A stretch of 64,000 nucleotides of DNA, taken from the NCBI RefSeq assembly GCF_014217335.1, contig NZ_CP060092.1, positions 4,371,501 to 4,435,500 of the forward strand, given 5' to 3'. Source of the stretch: Teredinibacter purpureus (GTDB taxonomy: Bacteria > Pseudomonadota > Gammaproteobacteria > Pseudomonadales > Cellvibrionaceae). The notes below the pieces were generated by a model. That model was not told the DNA's origin. It ran no database searches and worked only from the letters and a program-made list of their open reading frames with translations. Both the position numbers and the translations under genes were made by a program. This document shows, one piece after another, positions 27,925-38,320 of this stretch (position 1 is its first letter; each line of letters begins with the position of its first letter).

Positions 27925-30120
27925 TCACTCATTACACGTTAATATTACAGCCGCTAACGGAGGCAACGTTATTTGAATGGAGTGATCCCGATGGTGCCAA
28001 GGCACAGGCTCGGAGGAAACTTCACCCGCATTCCCTACGTTACTTCCCCCATATATTTCACTATCAGTATTCAACAACTCTTTATACACCCCGGGCTCGC
28101 GGACCCCTACGCGATACCCTTCTCTCACCATTGGCGTAAAGTTGCAGACGAACAACAATTTTTCGTGGGAGTTTTTTGAGATACGGTAAAAAGCAAAAAT
28201 TGAATTGTGCCGATCGTCAGCCTCTACCCATTCAAAACCGGCTTCCTCTGCATCGAGTTCATAAAGAGCGGGCGACGCGCAATATAATTTATTCAGATCG
28301 CGAATCAACCATTTAACGCCCGCATGCTCCGGGATTTCGAGCTGATCCCAACGCAAGCTCTGATCATGATCCCATTCCGGCCCTTGACCAAACTCACATC
28401 CCATAAACAATAACTTTTTACCCGGATGCGCCCACATAAAAGCGTAATAGGCTCGCAAATTCGCGAATTTTTGCCAAGTATCGCCAGGCATTCGGCCCAG
28501 TATCGAGCCCTTACCGTGTACAACTTCATCATGACTTAAAGGTAAAATAAAATTTTCGCTGAATGCATAGTAAAGGCTGAATGTCATACCGTGATGATGG
28601 AATTGTCGATGGACAGGCTCTTTGGCAATATAGTCTAGACTATCGTTCATCCACCCCATATTCCATTTATAGCCAAATCCAAGACCACCAAAATTCGTTG
28701 GCTTGGATACGCCCGGCCACGCTGTGGACTCTTCCGCAACCATCATACAATTAGGGTAATTTTTGTAGACGCGCTCGTTTACATGGCGCAGAAAATCGAT
28801 TGCTTCTAAATTCTCCCGTCCACCATAGGCATTAGGCACCCATTCACCGTCGTTCCGGCTGTAATCCAAATACAGCATTGAGGCTACGGCATCTACGCGT
28901 AAGCCATCAATATGAAATACATCAAGCCAGAATAACGCATTGGCCATCAAGTAGTTTGCAACCTCCTTGCGCCCGTAATTATAAATAAAGGTATTCCAAT
29001 CAGGATGAAAACCTTGCCGCGCATCAGCATGCTCATACAAAGGCGTTCCGTCAAAACACCCTAATCCGTGTTGGTCTGTGGGAAAATGGCCTGGCACCCA
29101 GTCGATTAAAACGGCAACGTCAGCGCGATGACACTCATCCACAAAAAACTTAAAATCATCCGGCGTACCGTATCGGCTTGTAGGCGCAAACAAACCAATA
29201 GGTTGATACCCCCAAGAACCGTCAAAGGGAAATTCACTTATGGGCATTAACTGTAAGTGCGTAAATCCCATTTCTTTTACATAAGGAATAAGTTCAGCAG
29301 CAAGCTCTCTATAATTCAGGTACCGGTTTTGCTCTTTATATACCCGCCGCCACGAACCCAGATGAACTTCATAGATAGAGACGGGCTTATCGCGCTTTGT
29401 AAAAATCTGTTGCCGCTCTTTCCAATGAGCGTCACCCCACTCATACTCACAATTGTTATAAACCCTAGACGCTTGTTCTGGAGGTTGCTGTGCAAAAAAA
29501 CCATAGGGATCCGCTTTATGCGGTAACAGTTTTCCATCCTGCGTCTTCAGCTCATATTTATAGAGTGCGCCGTCAGTAACGTTGGGAACGAATATTTCCC
29601 AAATACCACTCGGATTATGCTTACGCATCATATGGCAGCGCCCGTCCCAGCGATTGAAATCACCAATAACAGATACTCTTCCTGCATTTGGCGCCCATAC
29701 TGAAAATTGTGTACCGCAAACGCCATCGTTAGTCTTTAACTGAGCACCCATAAACTGATAAGCGTTTTCATGTGTACCTTCACCGAACAAATAAAGATCC
29801 TGCTCACCTATGCCGCTGCCGAATCGATACGCATCTTCCTGTAGTTGCCAACGCCCCTCAATACAGACATTCAACTTATATTTGAAGCGGGTATCTGAGG
29901 CGATTAACCCTATGTAGAAACCGCCCTCGTGAACACACTCCATTTTAGCGAGCAGCGTAGCTTCGTCGTAACTAAACACTTCAACCGCGTCCGCGTAGGG
30001 AAGGTATGCACGGACTTCATATTGATTTTGGGCAACCGTATGGCAGCCTAGAATGGAAAAAATGTCGTCACAGTGGGAATCAACTACCGACTGTATAACT
30101 TCTGGTGCAATCCTACCCAT
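27925..30120 (-). CDS. glgB: 1,4-alpha-glucan branching enzyme
   Basis: A 731-residue GH13_9 enzyme that makes alpha-1,6 branches in glycogen. It has an N-terminal domain, a CBM48 (FSVWAPNAGRVSVIGDFNRW, about residues 137-156) and the catalytic barrel: VLIDWVPGHFPTD, GLRVDAVASMLYLDYSR with the nucleophile, MMVAEESTAWPG with the acid and LPLSHDEVVHGKGS. I prefer the ATG at 30120, giving a length like E. coli GlgB (728); an in-frame ATG at 30162 would overlap malQ by 26 bases. The ribosome site AGGAG overlaps the malQ stop and lies 13-14 bases upstream of this ATG, rather far. Confidence 0.94.
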   Translation of the reverse strand: MGRIAPEVIQSVVDSHCDDIFSILGCHTVAQNQYEVRAYLPYADAVEVFSYDEATLLAKMECVHEGGFYIGLIASDTRFKYKLNVCIEGRWQLQEDAYRFGSGIGEQDLYLFGEGTHENAYQFMGAQLKTNDGVCGTQFSVWAPNAGRVSVIGDFNRWDGRCHMMRKHNPSGIWEIFVPNVTDGALYKYELKTQDGKLLPHKADPYGFFAQQPPEQASRVYNNCEYEWGDAHWKERQQIFTKRDKPVSIYEVHLGSWRRVYKEQNRYLNYRELAAELIPYVKEMGFTHLQLMPISEFPFDGSWGYQPIGLFAPTSRYGTPDDFKFFVDECHRADVAVLIDWVPGHFPTDQHGLGCFDGTPLYEHADARQGFHPDWNTFIYNYGRKEVANYLMANALFWLDVFHIDGLRVDAVASMLYLDYSRNDGEWVPNAYGGRENLEAIDFLRHVNERVYKNYPNCMMVAEESTAWPGVSKPTNFGGLGFGYKWNMGWMNDSLDYIAKEPVHRQFHHHGMTFSLYYAFSENFILPLSHDEVVHGKGSILGRMPGDTWQKFANLRAYYAFMWAHPGKKLLFMGCEFGQGPEWDHDQSLRWDQLEIPEHAGVKWLIRDLNKLYCASPALYELDAEEAGFEWVEADDRHNSIFAFYRISKNSHEKLLFVCNFTPMVREGYRVGVREPGVYKELLNTDSEIYGGSNVGNAGEVSSEPVPWHHRDHSIQITLPPLAAVILTCNE

Positions 30121-30136
30121 AACGTGTATCACTCTC

Positions 30137-32368
30137 CTACTTTCGGTTTCGTCTCTGTGCATCTATTTCTTTAAGCAGCAGTATTGTTCTTTCACAATCA
30201 AAAATATCTTCCACGCTCTTACAAATTTTACGCTGCCAATTAGGGTATTCTTTGTAGGTTCCGGGCACATTGACGGGTTCATCCATTAAAAGAACATCCT
30301 CTAACTGTATTACAAATAGTTTGGAGCGGACCCGGCTAACAGCCTTTAAAATTGAAAATATTAAATTAACATCAGCATCTCTTGATACCTCACGATGCGA
30401 CCAAGCGCGTGGCAATAAATGTTGGCGATCTAAAAAATCTAGCACCTCCTTTTTATCACGGCTTCGCTGCTCAACCATTAATGCGTAATTAACACCTTCT
30501 TCAAATATATTAAGGCGATCTCTCAGCAATAAATCAGTACCATCCCACCAGCTTTTCAACGTAGGAACATCATGATTATTGACCATGGCAAGCGCATGCT
30601 CATCGTAATACTCCGGTGATTTAAACGCAGTATAATGTTCACGCTCAAAATAGAATACTCGATTAGAAAATATTCCTGCCGCATTAATCGCGTCTCTAAA
30701 TTCATCAGGAACCACCCCTAGATCTTCACCAATAATTGCGCATTCGTTACGATAGCTTTCCAAGCAAAGCAGCGCCAGCATATCGTCGAAGGGATAGTAC
30801 ACATATGCACCATAATCAGCCGTTTTACCCGGAGGGCACCACCATAGCCGCATCAATGACATCGCGTGATCGATACGGAGCGCTCCGCAACGCGACATAT
30901 TTTCGCGTAATATCTGTATAAAATGAGCGTAACCGGTAGAGCGAAGATGCGCGGGATCCATCGGCGGCAGCCCCCAATTTTGGCCCTGCTCGGCCAAGGG
31001 GTCGGGCGGCGCGCCCACTGACACAGATTGGCAAAATTGGTCTGGATTTGAAAACGCTTCGGCCCCACCACCATCGGCGCCCACGGCTAGATCACGAACC
31101 AATCCAACCTTCATTCCTAGCGCTTCACAATGAGCCTGACAAGCGCCTAACTGCTGATGCGCTAGCCATTGCAAATATGAATGAAAGAGAACGTCTGCTT
31201 CATACAAGCCTAACGCGCCCCGAAACACCTCAGAGTTAGGAGCGGCTATTAAAACATCGTCGCTGATATCCGCGCGATACTCAGATCCAACCCAGTGATT
31301 ACGTGCAGCCTCATAAAGTGCGAATTGCTTAAGCGGAACGCCACTGCCCCGAACAAACGCCTGAAATGCATCCCATCGTGCGCCGTGGTTTACACCATCA
31401 TCGCTTATAAATTGCTTAAACATCGCTTCAAAAACCGGATATTTAAGGTTCTTAACCGCACTATAGTTAACACTAGGGCGATCTCTTAGCACCCCTAAAC
31501 GCGCCTTCCTTTCCGCTTTACTCTCTGCAGAATGGAGACTATTAGAACGTAGAAAATCGGGTTCATTCGTAGGGTCAATGTAGAGCGGATTAATGAAACG
31601 CCGATCGGACGGGCTATACGGACTATTGTGAGCTTCAACGTCTGGAAGCAATACATGCAGAGGATTTAACCCAATAACATCAGCGCCTAGTGCCGCGGCC
31701 TTACTCGTAAGCAGTTGTAAATCCGAAAAGTCACCAATACCCCAATCTCCATCAGTACGAATCGTATAAAGCTGAATGATAAACCCCCACGGGCTATCTC
31801 CCTCGATTAGCCAAGCGGGCTGAAATACCTGAATAGGGGCAACCGCCAGTAGCGCATGTAATTTATGCGCTTCGCCGCCATCATTGAGTAAGCCTAATTT
31901 TGAGGCGCTTAGCGTGGGGAAACCGATATTGAGCGTGTAATAACCTGGTGTTGAGACAGCGCTATGGATCTTTCTTCGAGAATAACGATTTCCCTTATAA
32001 ACATAGTCACCCAACTCTGGCGCATCCTCGGGCTTTACCGCACCAGAATCGGCCACGACACCACCGTCTCCAACCAACTTCCAATGTAATTTTTCGGATA
32101 ACAATGCCGGGTGCAAATTTACGAAAAAATGAGCCGACTCATTCACGGCTATACGACACGTCTGTAGGGGAGGAAAAAAATGCCTCCAGGGCCCCACATC
32201 CAATTCGTCGGCAGATGCTTTAATGGCCCTCTCATCCTTGACATCGACATTCATCGCTTTCAGTAAATTAAGTCGATTTTGTATAGGCACCTGAACTAAT
32301 TCACCACGATAATTTCGATATTCTTTTGCGATACCACGCCAATAAAACAACCGATCGAGATCACTCAT
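30137..32368 (-). CDS. malQ: 4-alpha-glucanotransferase (amylomaltase)
   Basis: A GH77 enzyme of about 743 residues that rearranges maltodextrins, letting short glucans from GlgX be reused by the phosphorylase. Catalytic motifs are GALRIDHAMSLMRLWW (nucleophile Asp), IIGEDLGVVPDEFR (acid Glu) and MVNNHDVPTLKSWWDGTDL (third Asp). The long N-terminal region and HSPYSPSDRRFINPLYID-like loop are typical of the long E. coli-type MalQ. I prefer the ATG at 32368 with a GGA upstream; an in-frame GTG at 32401 has no ribosome site. It is first in the glycogen operon, 16 bases before glgB. Confidence 0.94.
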   Translation of the reverse strand: MSDLDRLFYWRGIAKEYRNYRGELVQVPIQNRLNLLKAMNVDVKDERAIKASADELDVGPWRHFFPPLQTCRIAVNESAHFFVNLHPALLSEKLHWKLVGDGGVVADSGAVKPEDAPELGDYVYKGNRYSRRKIHSAVSTPGYYTLNIGFPTLSASKLGLLNDGGEAHKLHALLAVAPIQVFQPAWLIEGDSPWGFIIQLYTIRTDGDWGIGDFSDLQLLTSKAAALGADVIGLNPLHVLLPDVEAHNSPYSPSDRRFINPLYIDPTNEPDFLRSNSLHSAESKAERKARLGVLRDRPSVNYSAVKNLKYPVFEAMFKQFISDDGVNHGARWDAFQAFVRGSGVPLKQFALYEAARNHWVGSEYRADISDDVLIAAPNSEVFRGALGLYEADVLFHSYLQWLAHQQLGACQAHCEALGMKVGLVRDLAVGADGGGAEAFSNPDQFCQSVSVGAPPDPLAEQGQNWGLPPMDPAHLRSTGYAHFIQILRENMSRCGALRIDHAMSLMRLWWCPPGKTADYGAYVYYPFDDMLALLCLESYRNECAIIGEDLGVVPDEFRDAINAAGIFSNRVFYFEREHYTAFKSPEYYDEHALAMVNNHDVPTLKSWWDGTDLLLRDRLNIFEEGVNYALMVEQRSRDKKEVLDFLDRQHLLPRAWSHREVSRDADVNLIFSILKAVSRVRSKLFVIQLEDVLLMDEPVNVPGTYKEYPNWQRKICKSVEDIFDCERTILLLKEIDAQRRNRK

Positions 32369-32814
32369 ATTAAATCCATTATTCGCTGATACTACTTTCA
32401 CTGCAAAGGGCCGGCCAATAGTGCGAGACTCTACACTATAAGTTAACTAAGCGTGATGACAACAAAGGCAAAAGGTACGAATTGGAGTGGTCATACGGAA
32501 GATAAGCACTGCACCTACCGCTAGGCAACAATGCATACAACACTCGTTAACGGCGACAATGCTCTGAATAATAGCAGCAAAATTCAGTAACGGAAGGATC
32601 AGACAATCTATGAAAAAAAATAGCAGATATTTTTAGCTGGCATGAAAAGCATATTACGTTGGCGCAAAATACTACGAAAAGTGAATACGTTCAGGAGTAC
32701 CTTAAATTAAACATTGAGTGCCAAGCACCCCTTCCTAGAAAAATCATTAATCAATCGAGCTATACCAATATCAACACTGCGCCAAGGTGCTCACGATGGC
32801 AAATAATACAGCAC
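32369..32814. other. Intergenic region upstream of the glycogen operon
   Basis: About 450 bases between malQ and the ribosomal terminator. It contains the malQ promoter near its left end. A 74-codon plus-strand frame inside has no ribosome site or recognisable product and I do not call it a gene. Confidence 0.6.
32435..32462 (-). promoter_or_regulatory. Candidate sigma70 promoter of the malQ-glg operon
   Basis: Read on the minus strand, TTGTCA (32457-32462) and TATAGT (32435-32440) are 16 bases apart and about 65 bases before the malQ start. One mismatch in each box. Confidence 0.6.
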
Positions 32815-32847
32815 AAAAAAAACGCTCTCCTGAAAGGAGAGCGTTTT
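32815..32847 (-). terminator. Rho-independent terminator of the alpha ribosomal operon
   Basis: CGCTCTCCT (32823-32831) pairs with AGGAGAGCG (32835-32843) around GAA. The eight A residues at 32815-32822 become the U tract on the minus strand, about 95 bases after the rplQ stop. Confidence 0.88.
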
Positions 32848-32940
32848 AGGAATTACTTGTATGTAGCTAACGAACGCCGCTGATACTCAAAACCTAGACA
32901 GTATAGCGATCACGGCCAGCAAGTAACCAGGATAAGTTGC

Positions 32941-33330
32941 TTACTCGGCAGCAGACTCTTCCGCACTAGCACGTGGACGATCTACCAATTCCACGTAAGC
33001 CATAGGCGCTTTATCGCCAGTACGAAGACCGCACTTTAAAATACGCAAATAGCCACCAGGACGGCCTTCGTAACGAGGACCAAGTTCGTTGAACAACTTA
33101 CCAACGGTCGCTTTGTTACGCGTTCTATCGAATGCCAAACGGCGATTAGCAACACTGTCTACCTTTGACAAGGTAATCAGTGGCTCTGCGTGACTCCGCA
33201 ACTCTTTAGCTTTTGCCAAAGTTGTTCTAATTAATTCGTGCTCTACCAATGACGCTACCATATTCTTGAACATGGCTTTACGGTGAGAACTGTTTCTATT
33301 TAACTGACGTCCACTATGACGATGGCGCAT
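32941..33330 (-). CDS. rplQ: 50S ribosomal protein L17
   Basis: A 129-residue L17 of the large subunit, binding 23S rRNA near the exit tunnel. It begins [20 protein letters not shown], the strongly conserved N-terminus, and contains [15 protein letters not shown] and [20 protein letters not shown]. It is the last gene of the alpha operon, 75 bases after rpoA, as in other gammaproteobacteria. The C-terminal tail is Ala/Glu rich. A terminator follows. Confidence 0.98.
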   Translation of the reverse strand: MRHRHSGRQLNRNSSHRKAMFKNMVASLVEHELIRTTLAKAKELRSHAEPLITLSKVDSVANRRLAFDRTRNKATVGKLFNELGPRYEGRPGGYLRILKCGLRTGDKAPMAYVELVDRPRASAEESAAE

Positions 33331-33405
33331 GACTCTAACCCTTCACTCGATTGCTATCTCAGCAAATCAAAATTGTTCAACAGGCGGTAAATTACCGCCC
33401 CTACA

Positions 33406-34395
33406 TTAATCGTTGTTTTTCAAACTAGCTGGTGGCCAATTTTCCAAACGCATCCCCAAAGACAAACCGCGTGAAGCGAGGATATCTTTGATCTCAGTAA
33501 GAGACTTCTTACCCAAATTTGGGGTTTTTAACAATTCAACTTCGGTGCGCTGAATCAAATCACCGATGTAGTATATATTTTCAGCTTTCAAGCAATTCGC
33601 AGACCGGACGGTTAACTCAAGGTCATCAACAGGACGCAGTAGTACTGGGTCAATTTGATCTTCCTTCTGCTCCGGCTCAACTTCCTTCTCACCTTCAAGG
33701 TCTACAAACACAGCCAACTGCTGCTGCAGAATAGTCGCCGCACGGCGAATAGCTTCTTCAGGATCGATAGTACCGTTGGTTTCTAAATCTAACACCAACT
33801 TATCAAGATCCGTACGCTGTTCAACACGAGCGCTTTCCACTGTGTAAGCCAAGCGACGAACAGGGCTATACGATGCGTCTAACTGCAGTCGACCAATTGC
33901 GCGAGTCTCATCTTCATCAGACTGGCGAGCATCTACTGGCTGATAACCGCGACCGCGACCGACCGTTAATTTCATATCAAGGGTCATATCACCCGTAATA
34001 TTAGCGATAACGAGTTCAGGGTTAGCAATTTCCACTTCATGATCTAGCTGGATATCGCCTGCTGTCACAACGCCAGGGCCTTGTTTGGTCAACGATAACG
34101 TTGTTAGATCTTTAGTGTGCATGACCACAGCAACGTTCTTAAGGTTCAACAAGATTTCAATTACGTCTTCCTGTACTCCCTCAATAGCGCTGTATTCATG
34201 CTGCACACCAGCGATCTCGACTTCCGTAATCGCACAGCCAGGCATAGAAGACAATAAAATACGGCGTAACGCATTACCAAGGGTGTGACCAAAGCCTCTC
34301 TCTAAGGGTTCTAGTACTACCTTCGCACGAGTTGGCGCCACTTCTGTTACATCAATGTGACGAGGAGTCAAAAATTCGTTAACCGCACTCTGCAT
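33406..34395 (-). CDS. rpoA: RNA polymerase alpha subunit
   Basis: A 329-residue alpha subunit; E. coli RpoA also has 329. The N-terminal domain (about residues 1-235) for dimerisation and core assembly has [20 protein letters not shown] near residue 32. The C-terminal domain (about 250-329), which contacts UP-element DNA and activators, has [20 protein letters not shown], then [20 protein letters not shown] with the DNA-contacting residues. A Glu-rich linker [14 protein letters not shown] joins them. The gene sits between rpsD and rplQ in the alpha operon. Confidence 0.98.
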   Translation of the reverse strand: MQSAVNEFLTPRHIDVTEVAPTRAKVVLEPLERGFGHTLGNALRRILLSSMPGCAITEVEIAGVQHEYSAIEGVQEDVIEILLNLKNVAVVMHTKDLTTLSLTKQGPGVVTAGDIQLDHEVEIANPELVIANITGDMTLDMKLTVGRGRGYQPVDARQSDEDETRAIGRLQLDASYSPVRRLAYTVESARVEQRTDLDKLVLDLETNGTIDPEEAIRRAATILQQQLAVFVDLEGEKEVEPEQKEDQIDPVLLRPVDDLELTVRSANCLKAENIYYIGDLIQRTEVELLKTPNLGKKSLTEIKDILASRGLSLGMRLENWPPASLKNND

Positions 34396-34449
34396 ATAAG
34401 CACCTGTATGTGATTGTATAGCTTAATTAAAAACCAAGTTGATAAAGCT

Positions 34450-35070
34450 TTACTTAGAGTAAAGCTCAACAATGAGGTTCTCGTTGATATCGGCTGGTAA
34501 ATCTGCACGATCAGGAACGCGTTTAAATGTTCCTTCTTTCTTATCGGAGTTTACGTCAACCCATTCAACGTCAGGGCGTTGAGCGGCGATACCCATTGCA
34601 TTTTGGATACGCAACTGACTTTTGGCCTTTTCACGAATCGTAATCACATCACCTACCAATACTTGGTAAGACGGGATGTTCAATACTTTACCGTTAACCA
34701 ATATAGATTTGTGTGATACCAACTGGCGAGACTCAGAACGAGTAGAGCCAAAGCCCATGCGGTATACGACATTATCTAAACGACTTTCCAAAAGCTTCAA
34801 CAAGTTCTCACCGGTTGCGCCTTTTCGGCGTGCAGCTTCTTTATAGTAGCTACGGAACTGTTTTTCCAGTACGCCATAAGTACGACGAACCTTTTGTTTT
34901 TCACGTAACTGAACACCGTAATCAGACAATCGACCACGACGTTGGCCGTGCATGCCTGGAGCATTTTCGGCTTTACATTTACTTTCTAAAGGTCTCACAC
35001 CACTTTTTAGGAACAAATCTGTTCCTTCACGGCGAGACAGTTTACAAGTAGGACCTATATAACGTGCCAC
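34450..35070 (-). CDS. rpsD: 30S ribosomal protein S4
   Basis: A 206-residue S4, a primary 16S rRNA-binding protein; same length as in E. coli. It starts [20 protein letters not shown] and has [20 protein letters not shown] and the S4 RNA-binding domain [20 protein letters not shown]. In E. coli S4 is the translational repressor of the alpha operon by binding the rpsM leader; a structured leader is also present here upstream of rpsM. Confidence 0.98.
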   Translation of the reverse strand: MARYIGPTCKLSRREGTDLFLKSGVRPLESKCKAENAPGMHGQRRGRLSDYGVQLREKQKVRRTYGVLEKQFRSYYKEAARRKGATGENLLKLLESRLDNVVYRMGFGSTRSESRQLVSHKSILVNGKVLNIPSYQVLVGDVITIREKAKSQLRIQNAMGIAAQRPDVEWVDVNSDKKEGTFKRVPDRADLPADINENLIVELYSK

Positions 35071-35082
35071 TTTCGTTCCTCC

Positions 35083-35478
35083 TTATACTCGACGCTTTTT
35101 GGGTGGACGACAGCCGTTATGTGGAATCGGCGTAACGTCTGTGATGTTGGTGATTTTATAACCAACGTTATTCAAGGCTCGAACGGCTGATTCACGGCCG
35201 GGCCCTGGACCTTTAACTTCTACATCCAAGTTCTTTAAACCGTATTCCTGAGCTGCTTGACCAGCTCGCTCAGCAGCAACCTGTGCCGCGAAAGGAGTAC
35301 TTTTTCGTGAACCACGGAAGCCTGAACCACCAGCAGTGGCCCATGACAGTGTATTACCCTGACGATCACTGATTGTCACGATAGTGTTATTAAATGAGGC
35401 ATGTATGTGTGCAATACCATCGACGACGGTCTTTTTGACCTTTTTCTTCGTCGTGCTTTTACCACCTGGCTTTGCCAT
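35083..35478 (-). CDS. rpsK: 30S ribosomal protein S11
   Basis: A 131-residue S11 of the platform of the small subunit. [19 protein letters not shown] (about residues 25-43) and [15 protein letters not shown] are family signatures, and the basic C-terminus [12 protein letters not shown] is conserved. The N-terminal lysine-rich tail starts [17 protein letters not shown]. It lies 12 bases before rpsD in the alpha operon. Confidence 0.98.
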   Translation of the reverse strand: MAKPGGKSTTKKKVKKTVVDGIAHIHASFNNTIVTISDRQGNTLSWATAGGSGFRGSRKSTPFAAQVAAERAGQAAQEYGLKNLDVEVKGPGPGRESAVRALNNVGYKITNITDVTPIPHNGCRPPKKRRV

Positions 35479-35525
35479 AGCAATATTTTCCCGAACTGAT
35501 AAGTTAGAGTGAATAAACTCGAAGC

Positions 35526-35882
35526 TTACTTCTTAATTGGCTTACGAGGACCTTTACGCGTACGAGCGTTCGTCTTGCTACGCTGACCACGTACGGGCAG
35601 GTTGCGACGATGGCGCATTCCACGATAGCTACCCAAATCCATCAAACGTTTGATGTTCATGGAAATTTCACGACGCAAATCACCTTCTACGGTAATTTTT
35701 GCCACTTCGCTACGAATAGAATCCATTTGATCTTCGCCAAGCTCACCAATTTTGGTGGACTCTGCGATACCGGTTGCCTCACAAATTTCTTTGGCTTTGG
35801 TTTTACCAACACCGAATACATAAGTGAGGGAAATCACGGCATGCTTATGATCTGGTATATTGACACCAGCGATACGAGCCAT
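35526..35882 (-). CDS. rpsM: 30S ribosomal protein S13
   Basis: A 118-residue S13 of the head of the small subunit, contacting tRNA and L5. [20 protein letters not shown] is the conserved N-terminus; [20 protein letters not shown] and [12 protein letters not shown] form the basic C-terminal tail. It is the first gene of the alpha operon; the 239 bases between it and rpmJ hold a hairpin and probably the S4 regulatory site. Confidence 0.98.
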   Translation of the reverse strand: MARIAGVNIPDHKHAVISLTYVFGVGKTKAKEICEATGIAESTKIGELGEDQMDSIRSEVAKITVEGDLRREISMNIKRLMDLGSYRGMRHRRNLPVRGQRSKTNARTRKGPRKPIKK

Positions 35883-36121
35883 TCAACTTACTCCAACTAG
35901 ATAAGATTTTCAGTGTTAACGGCGGCTAGCACCATTCAAGCACCTTGAAAGGGCGCGAAGAATAGCGGCAAAACGACCAAAAAGCAATAGCACAGTTGTT
36001 TCCAACTGTGCGACAGTCAACACCTCGTATTTATCAGGAGAAGAACCCCTGAAGGGTTTTGCCTACATCGTACTCACAAGCACAAAATACACAACACCGG
36101 TTTTAACAAGTTACCGAACTA
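35883..36121 (-). promoter_or_regulatory. Leader region of the alpha operon
   Basis: A 239-base gap between rpmJ and rpsM. On the minus strand GCACAGTTG, a GAAA loop and CAACTGTGC (35990-36011) form a 9-bp hairpin followed by a T-rich stretch, suitable for partial termination of spc-operon transcripts. A second short stem around AACCC/GGGTT is at 36044-36058. The part nearer rpsM is where the S4-binding pseudoknot lies in E. coli; I cannot confirm that fold here. Confidence 0.5.
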
Positions 36122-36238
36122 TTAACCTTGACGCTGCTTGTGGCGTGGCTCTGCATTACAAATTACACGCAGAACACCCTTACGGCGTACTATCTTGCAG
36201 TTACGGCAAACTTTCTTTACTGAAGCACGAACTTTCAT
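36122..36238 (-). CDS. rpmJ: 50S ribosomal protein L36
   Basis: A 38-residue L36, one of the smallest ribosomal proteins. The sequence starts [20 protein letters not shown] and ends RHKQRQG. It is the zinc-binding form: ligands Cys11, Cys14, Cys27 and His33 are all present. It closes the spc operon, 39 bases after secY, its standard place in gammaproteobacteria. Confidence 0.97.
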   Translation of the reverse strand: MKVRASVKKVCRNCKIVRRKGVLRVICNAEPRHKQRQG

Positions 36239-36277
36239 CTTAATTTACTCCAAAAAACTCAGGGCAATACGCTGCGC

Positions 36278-37624
36278 TTATCGCGAACCGCGCCCATAAC
36301 TCTGCAAATTGGCCTTTTTCATCACAGAATCGTACTGATGCGACATCAAGTGCGATTGAACCTGAGACATAAAGTCCATGACCACGACTACGACAATAAG
36401 CAATGACGTACCACCTAGATAGAACGGTACGTTAGCAGATACCATCAGAAACTGAGGTAATAACGCTACCGCTGCTATATAGATAGAGCCGACCACCGTG
36501 AGCCGTGTTAATACATTATCGATGTACTTAGCAGACTGGTCACCAGGACGAATACCTGGAATATAAGCTCCGCCTCGTTTCAAATTATCTGCGACTTCTT
36601 TCGGGTTATACATCATCGCTGTGTAAACGAAACAGAACACCACGATCAAAACACCGAACAACACAAAATTAAGTGGCTGGCCCGGACCAATAGCCAATGC
36701 AATTTCTTGCAGAATTTCGCCAGACTTACCTTCACTCGCACTACCAAACCACTGAGCGATAGACGCTGGAAACAGTAATATACTACTTGCGAAGATAACG
36801 GGTATAACACCAGCCATGTTGATCTTCAAGGGTAAATGGCTAGTCTGAGCAGGACCCTGACCACCTCTACCACCAGCCTGCCGGCGAGCGTACTGAATAG
36901 TGATACGTCGTTGCCCGCGTTCCATACGAACCACAAACCAAACGATTGCGACGGCGGCAAACAGCAATGCTAATAACATTAGCACGTGTAAATCGCCTTG
37001 TTTCGCGCTCTCGAAGGCTTGACCAACAGCGCCTGGTAGCCCAGCGACGATACCTGCGAATATGAGCATCGAAATACCGTTACCAATACCGCGCTCAGTA
37101 ATTTGTTCGCCCAGCCACATCATAAACACCGCACCAGTCACTAGGGACGACACTGCAATTACGTAAAAGCTTATTGGAGAAAGCCCAGCATAAGCCATGT
37201 TTTGGCCTGCCATACCAGCAACCATCACGAAGGCCTGTATACTCGCCAAAAAAACGGTTAAATAGCGTGTGTACTGACTAATCTTACGACGGCCAGATTC
37301 ACCTTCTTTTTTTATCGCTTCAAGAGACGGGGTAACGGCGCTCATCATCTGCATGATAATAGAAGCAGAGATGTACGGCATAATGCCCAGAGCGAGGATA
37401 CTCATTCGCTCCAATGCCCCACCCGAGAACATATTGAACATTCCCAAGATTGTGCCTTGATTTTGTTTGAAGAGGTTCGCGACCTGCTCCGGGTCGATAC
37501 CCGGTACTGGTATGTGCGTTCCCAGGCGATAAATCACAATTGCCAAAAACAAAAATTTAAGGCGAGCAAACAGCTCGCCCAATCCTTTCTGACCACCTAG
37601 AGGTGTCTTCCCCGGCGTTGCCAT
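36278..37624 (-). CDS. secY: Preprotein translocase subunit SecY
   Basis: A 448-residue channel subunit of the Sec translocon with ten membrane helices. The N-terminal KFLFLAIVIYRLGTHIPVPG is the first helix region; GIMPYISASIIMQMM, the cytosolic loop SLEAIKKEGESGRRKISQYT and LGEQITERGIGNGISMLIFA are conserved signatures. The C-terminal loops with RRQAGGRGGQGPAQTSHLPL and GAYIPGIRPGDQSAKYID bind ribosome and SecA. It lies between rplO and rpmJ in the spc operon. Confidence 0.98.
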   Translation of the reverse strand: MATPGKTPLGGQKGLGELFARLKFLFLAIVIYRLGTHIPVPGIDPEQVANLFKQNQGTILGMFNMFSGGALERMSILALGIMPYISASIIMQMMSAVTPSLEAIKKEGESGRRKISQYTRYLTVFLASIQAFVMVAGMAGQNMAYAGLSPISFYVIAVSSLVTGAVFMMWLGEQITERGIGNGISMLIFAGIVAGLPGAVGQAFESAKQGDLHVLMLLALLFAAVAIVWFVVRMERGQRRITIQYARRQAGGRGGQGPAQTSHLPLKINMAGVIPVIFASSILLFPASIAQWFGSASEGKSGEILQEIALAIGPGQPLNFVLFGVLIVVFCFVYTAMMYNPKEVADNLKRGGAYIPGIRPGDQSAKYIDNVLTRLTVVGSIYIAAVALLPQFLMVSANVPFYLGGTSLLIVVVVVMDFMSQVQSHLMSHQYDSVMKKANLQSYGRGSR

Positions 37625-37651
37625 CTATCCCCCTCGTGCGGTGTAAACCGC

Positions 37652-38086
37652 TTATTCTTCGATTTTACCGCCAGCAGCTTCGATGGCTGCTTTAGCGCCT
37701 TTGGTGACAGCCAAACCTTTAACAGTTACAGCTTTTTTTAATTCACCGGATAGAAATACTTTTGCCCGCTTAACATTCACACCGATCAGATCGGCCTGAT
37801 GAAGCGCAGCCAAGTCAATCACGTCTGCATCTACTTTATTCAACTCAGCGAGACGAATTTCAGCGGATATACGACCCACTCGGCTAGTAAAACCGAACTT
37901 AGGTAGACGTTTTTGCAAAGGCATCTGACCACCTTCGAAACCGGGCTTCACAGAACCACCGGAACGAGATTTCAGACCTTTGTGACCACGACCAGCAGTT
38001 TTACCTGTACCACTACCGATGCCGCGACCAACGCGTTTTTTGCTACTGGTACTGCCGGGAGCTGGACTTAAAGTGTTTAAACGCAT
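37652..38086 (-). CDS. rplO: 50S ribosomal protein L15
   Basis: A 144-residue L15, a late-assembly large-subunit protein; E. coli L15 also has 144. The Gly/Arg/Lys-rich N-terminus ([20 protein letters not shown], then [13 protein letters not shown]) and the [15 protein letters not shown] motif are diagnostic. It starts one base after rpmD ends and precedes secY. Confidence 0.98.
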   Translation of the reverse strand: MRLNTLSPAPGSTSSKKRVGRGIGSGTGKTAGRGHKGLKSRSGGSVKPGFEGGQMPLQKRLPKFGFTSRVGRISAEIRLAELNKVDADVIDLAALHQADLIGVNVKRAKVFLSGELKKAVTVKGLAVTKGAKAAIEAAGGKIEE

Positions 38087-38087
38087 C

Positions 38088-38273
38088 TTACTCTCCCTCT
38101 ACCTGAACCAAGTAGTTAACTTTATTTATCATACCGCGCGTAGAAGGAGTGTCCTCTACTTCAACAGTATGACCGATGCGACGCAAACCCAAACCGCGCA
38201 CACACCCCTTATGGGCTTTTAAGCGCCCGCTAACGCTTTTTACTTGCGTTACTTTAACCGTCTTTTTAGCCAT
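38088..38273 (-). CDS. rpmD: 50S ribosomal protein L30
   Basis: A 61-residue L30 of the large subunit. [20 protein letters not shown], the [15 protein letters not shown] core and [14 protein letters not shown] are the family pattern. Located between rpsE and rplO as in the standard spc operon. Confidence 0.96.
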   Translation of the reverse strand: MAKKTVKVTQVKSVSGRLKAHKGCVRGLGLRRIGHTVEVEDTPSTRGMINKVNYLVQVEGE

Positions 38274-38320
38274 GATCTTTTTACCTAAAATCGGCGATTG
38301 TTGACTAACCGCTTACGCGA

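Noticed and set aside
32659..32883. 74-codon plus-strand frame in the gap before malQ
   Set aside because: It runs through the rplQ terminator, has no ribosome site and no family resemblance.
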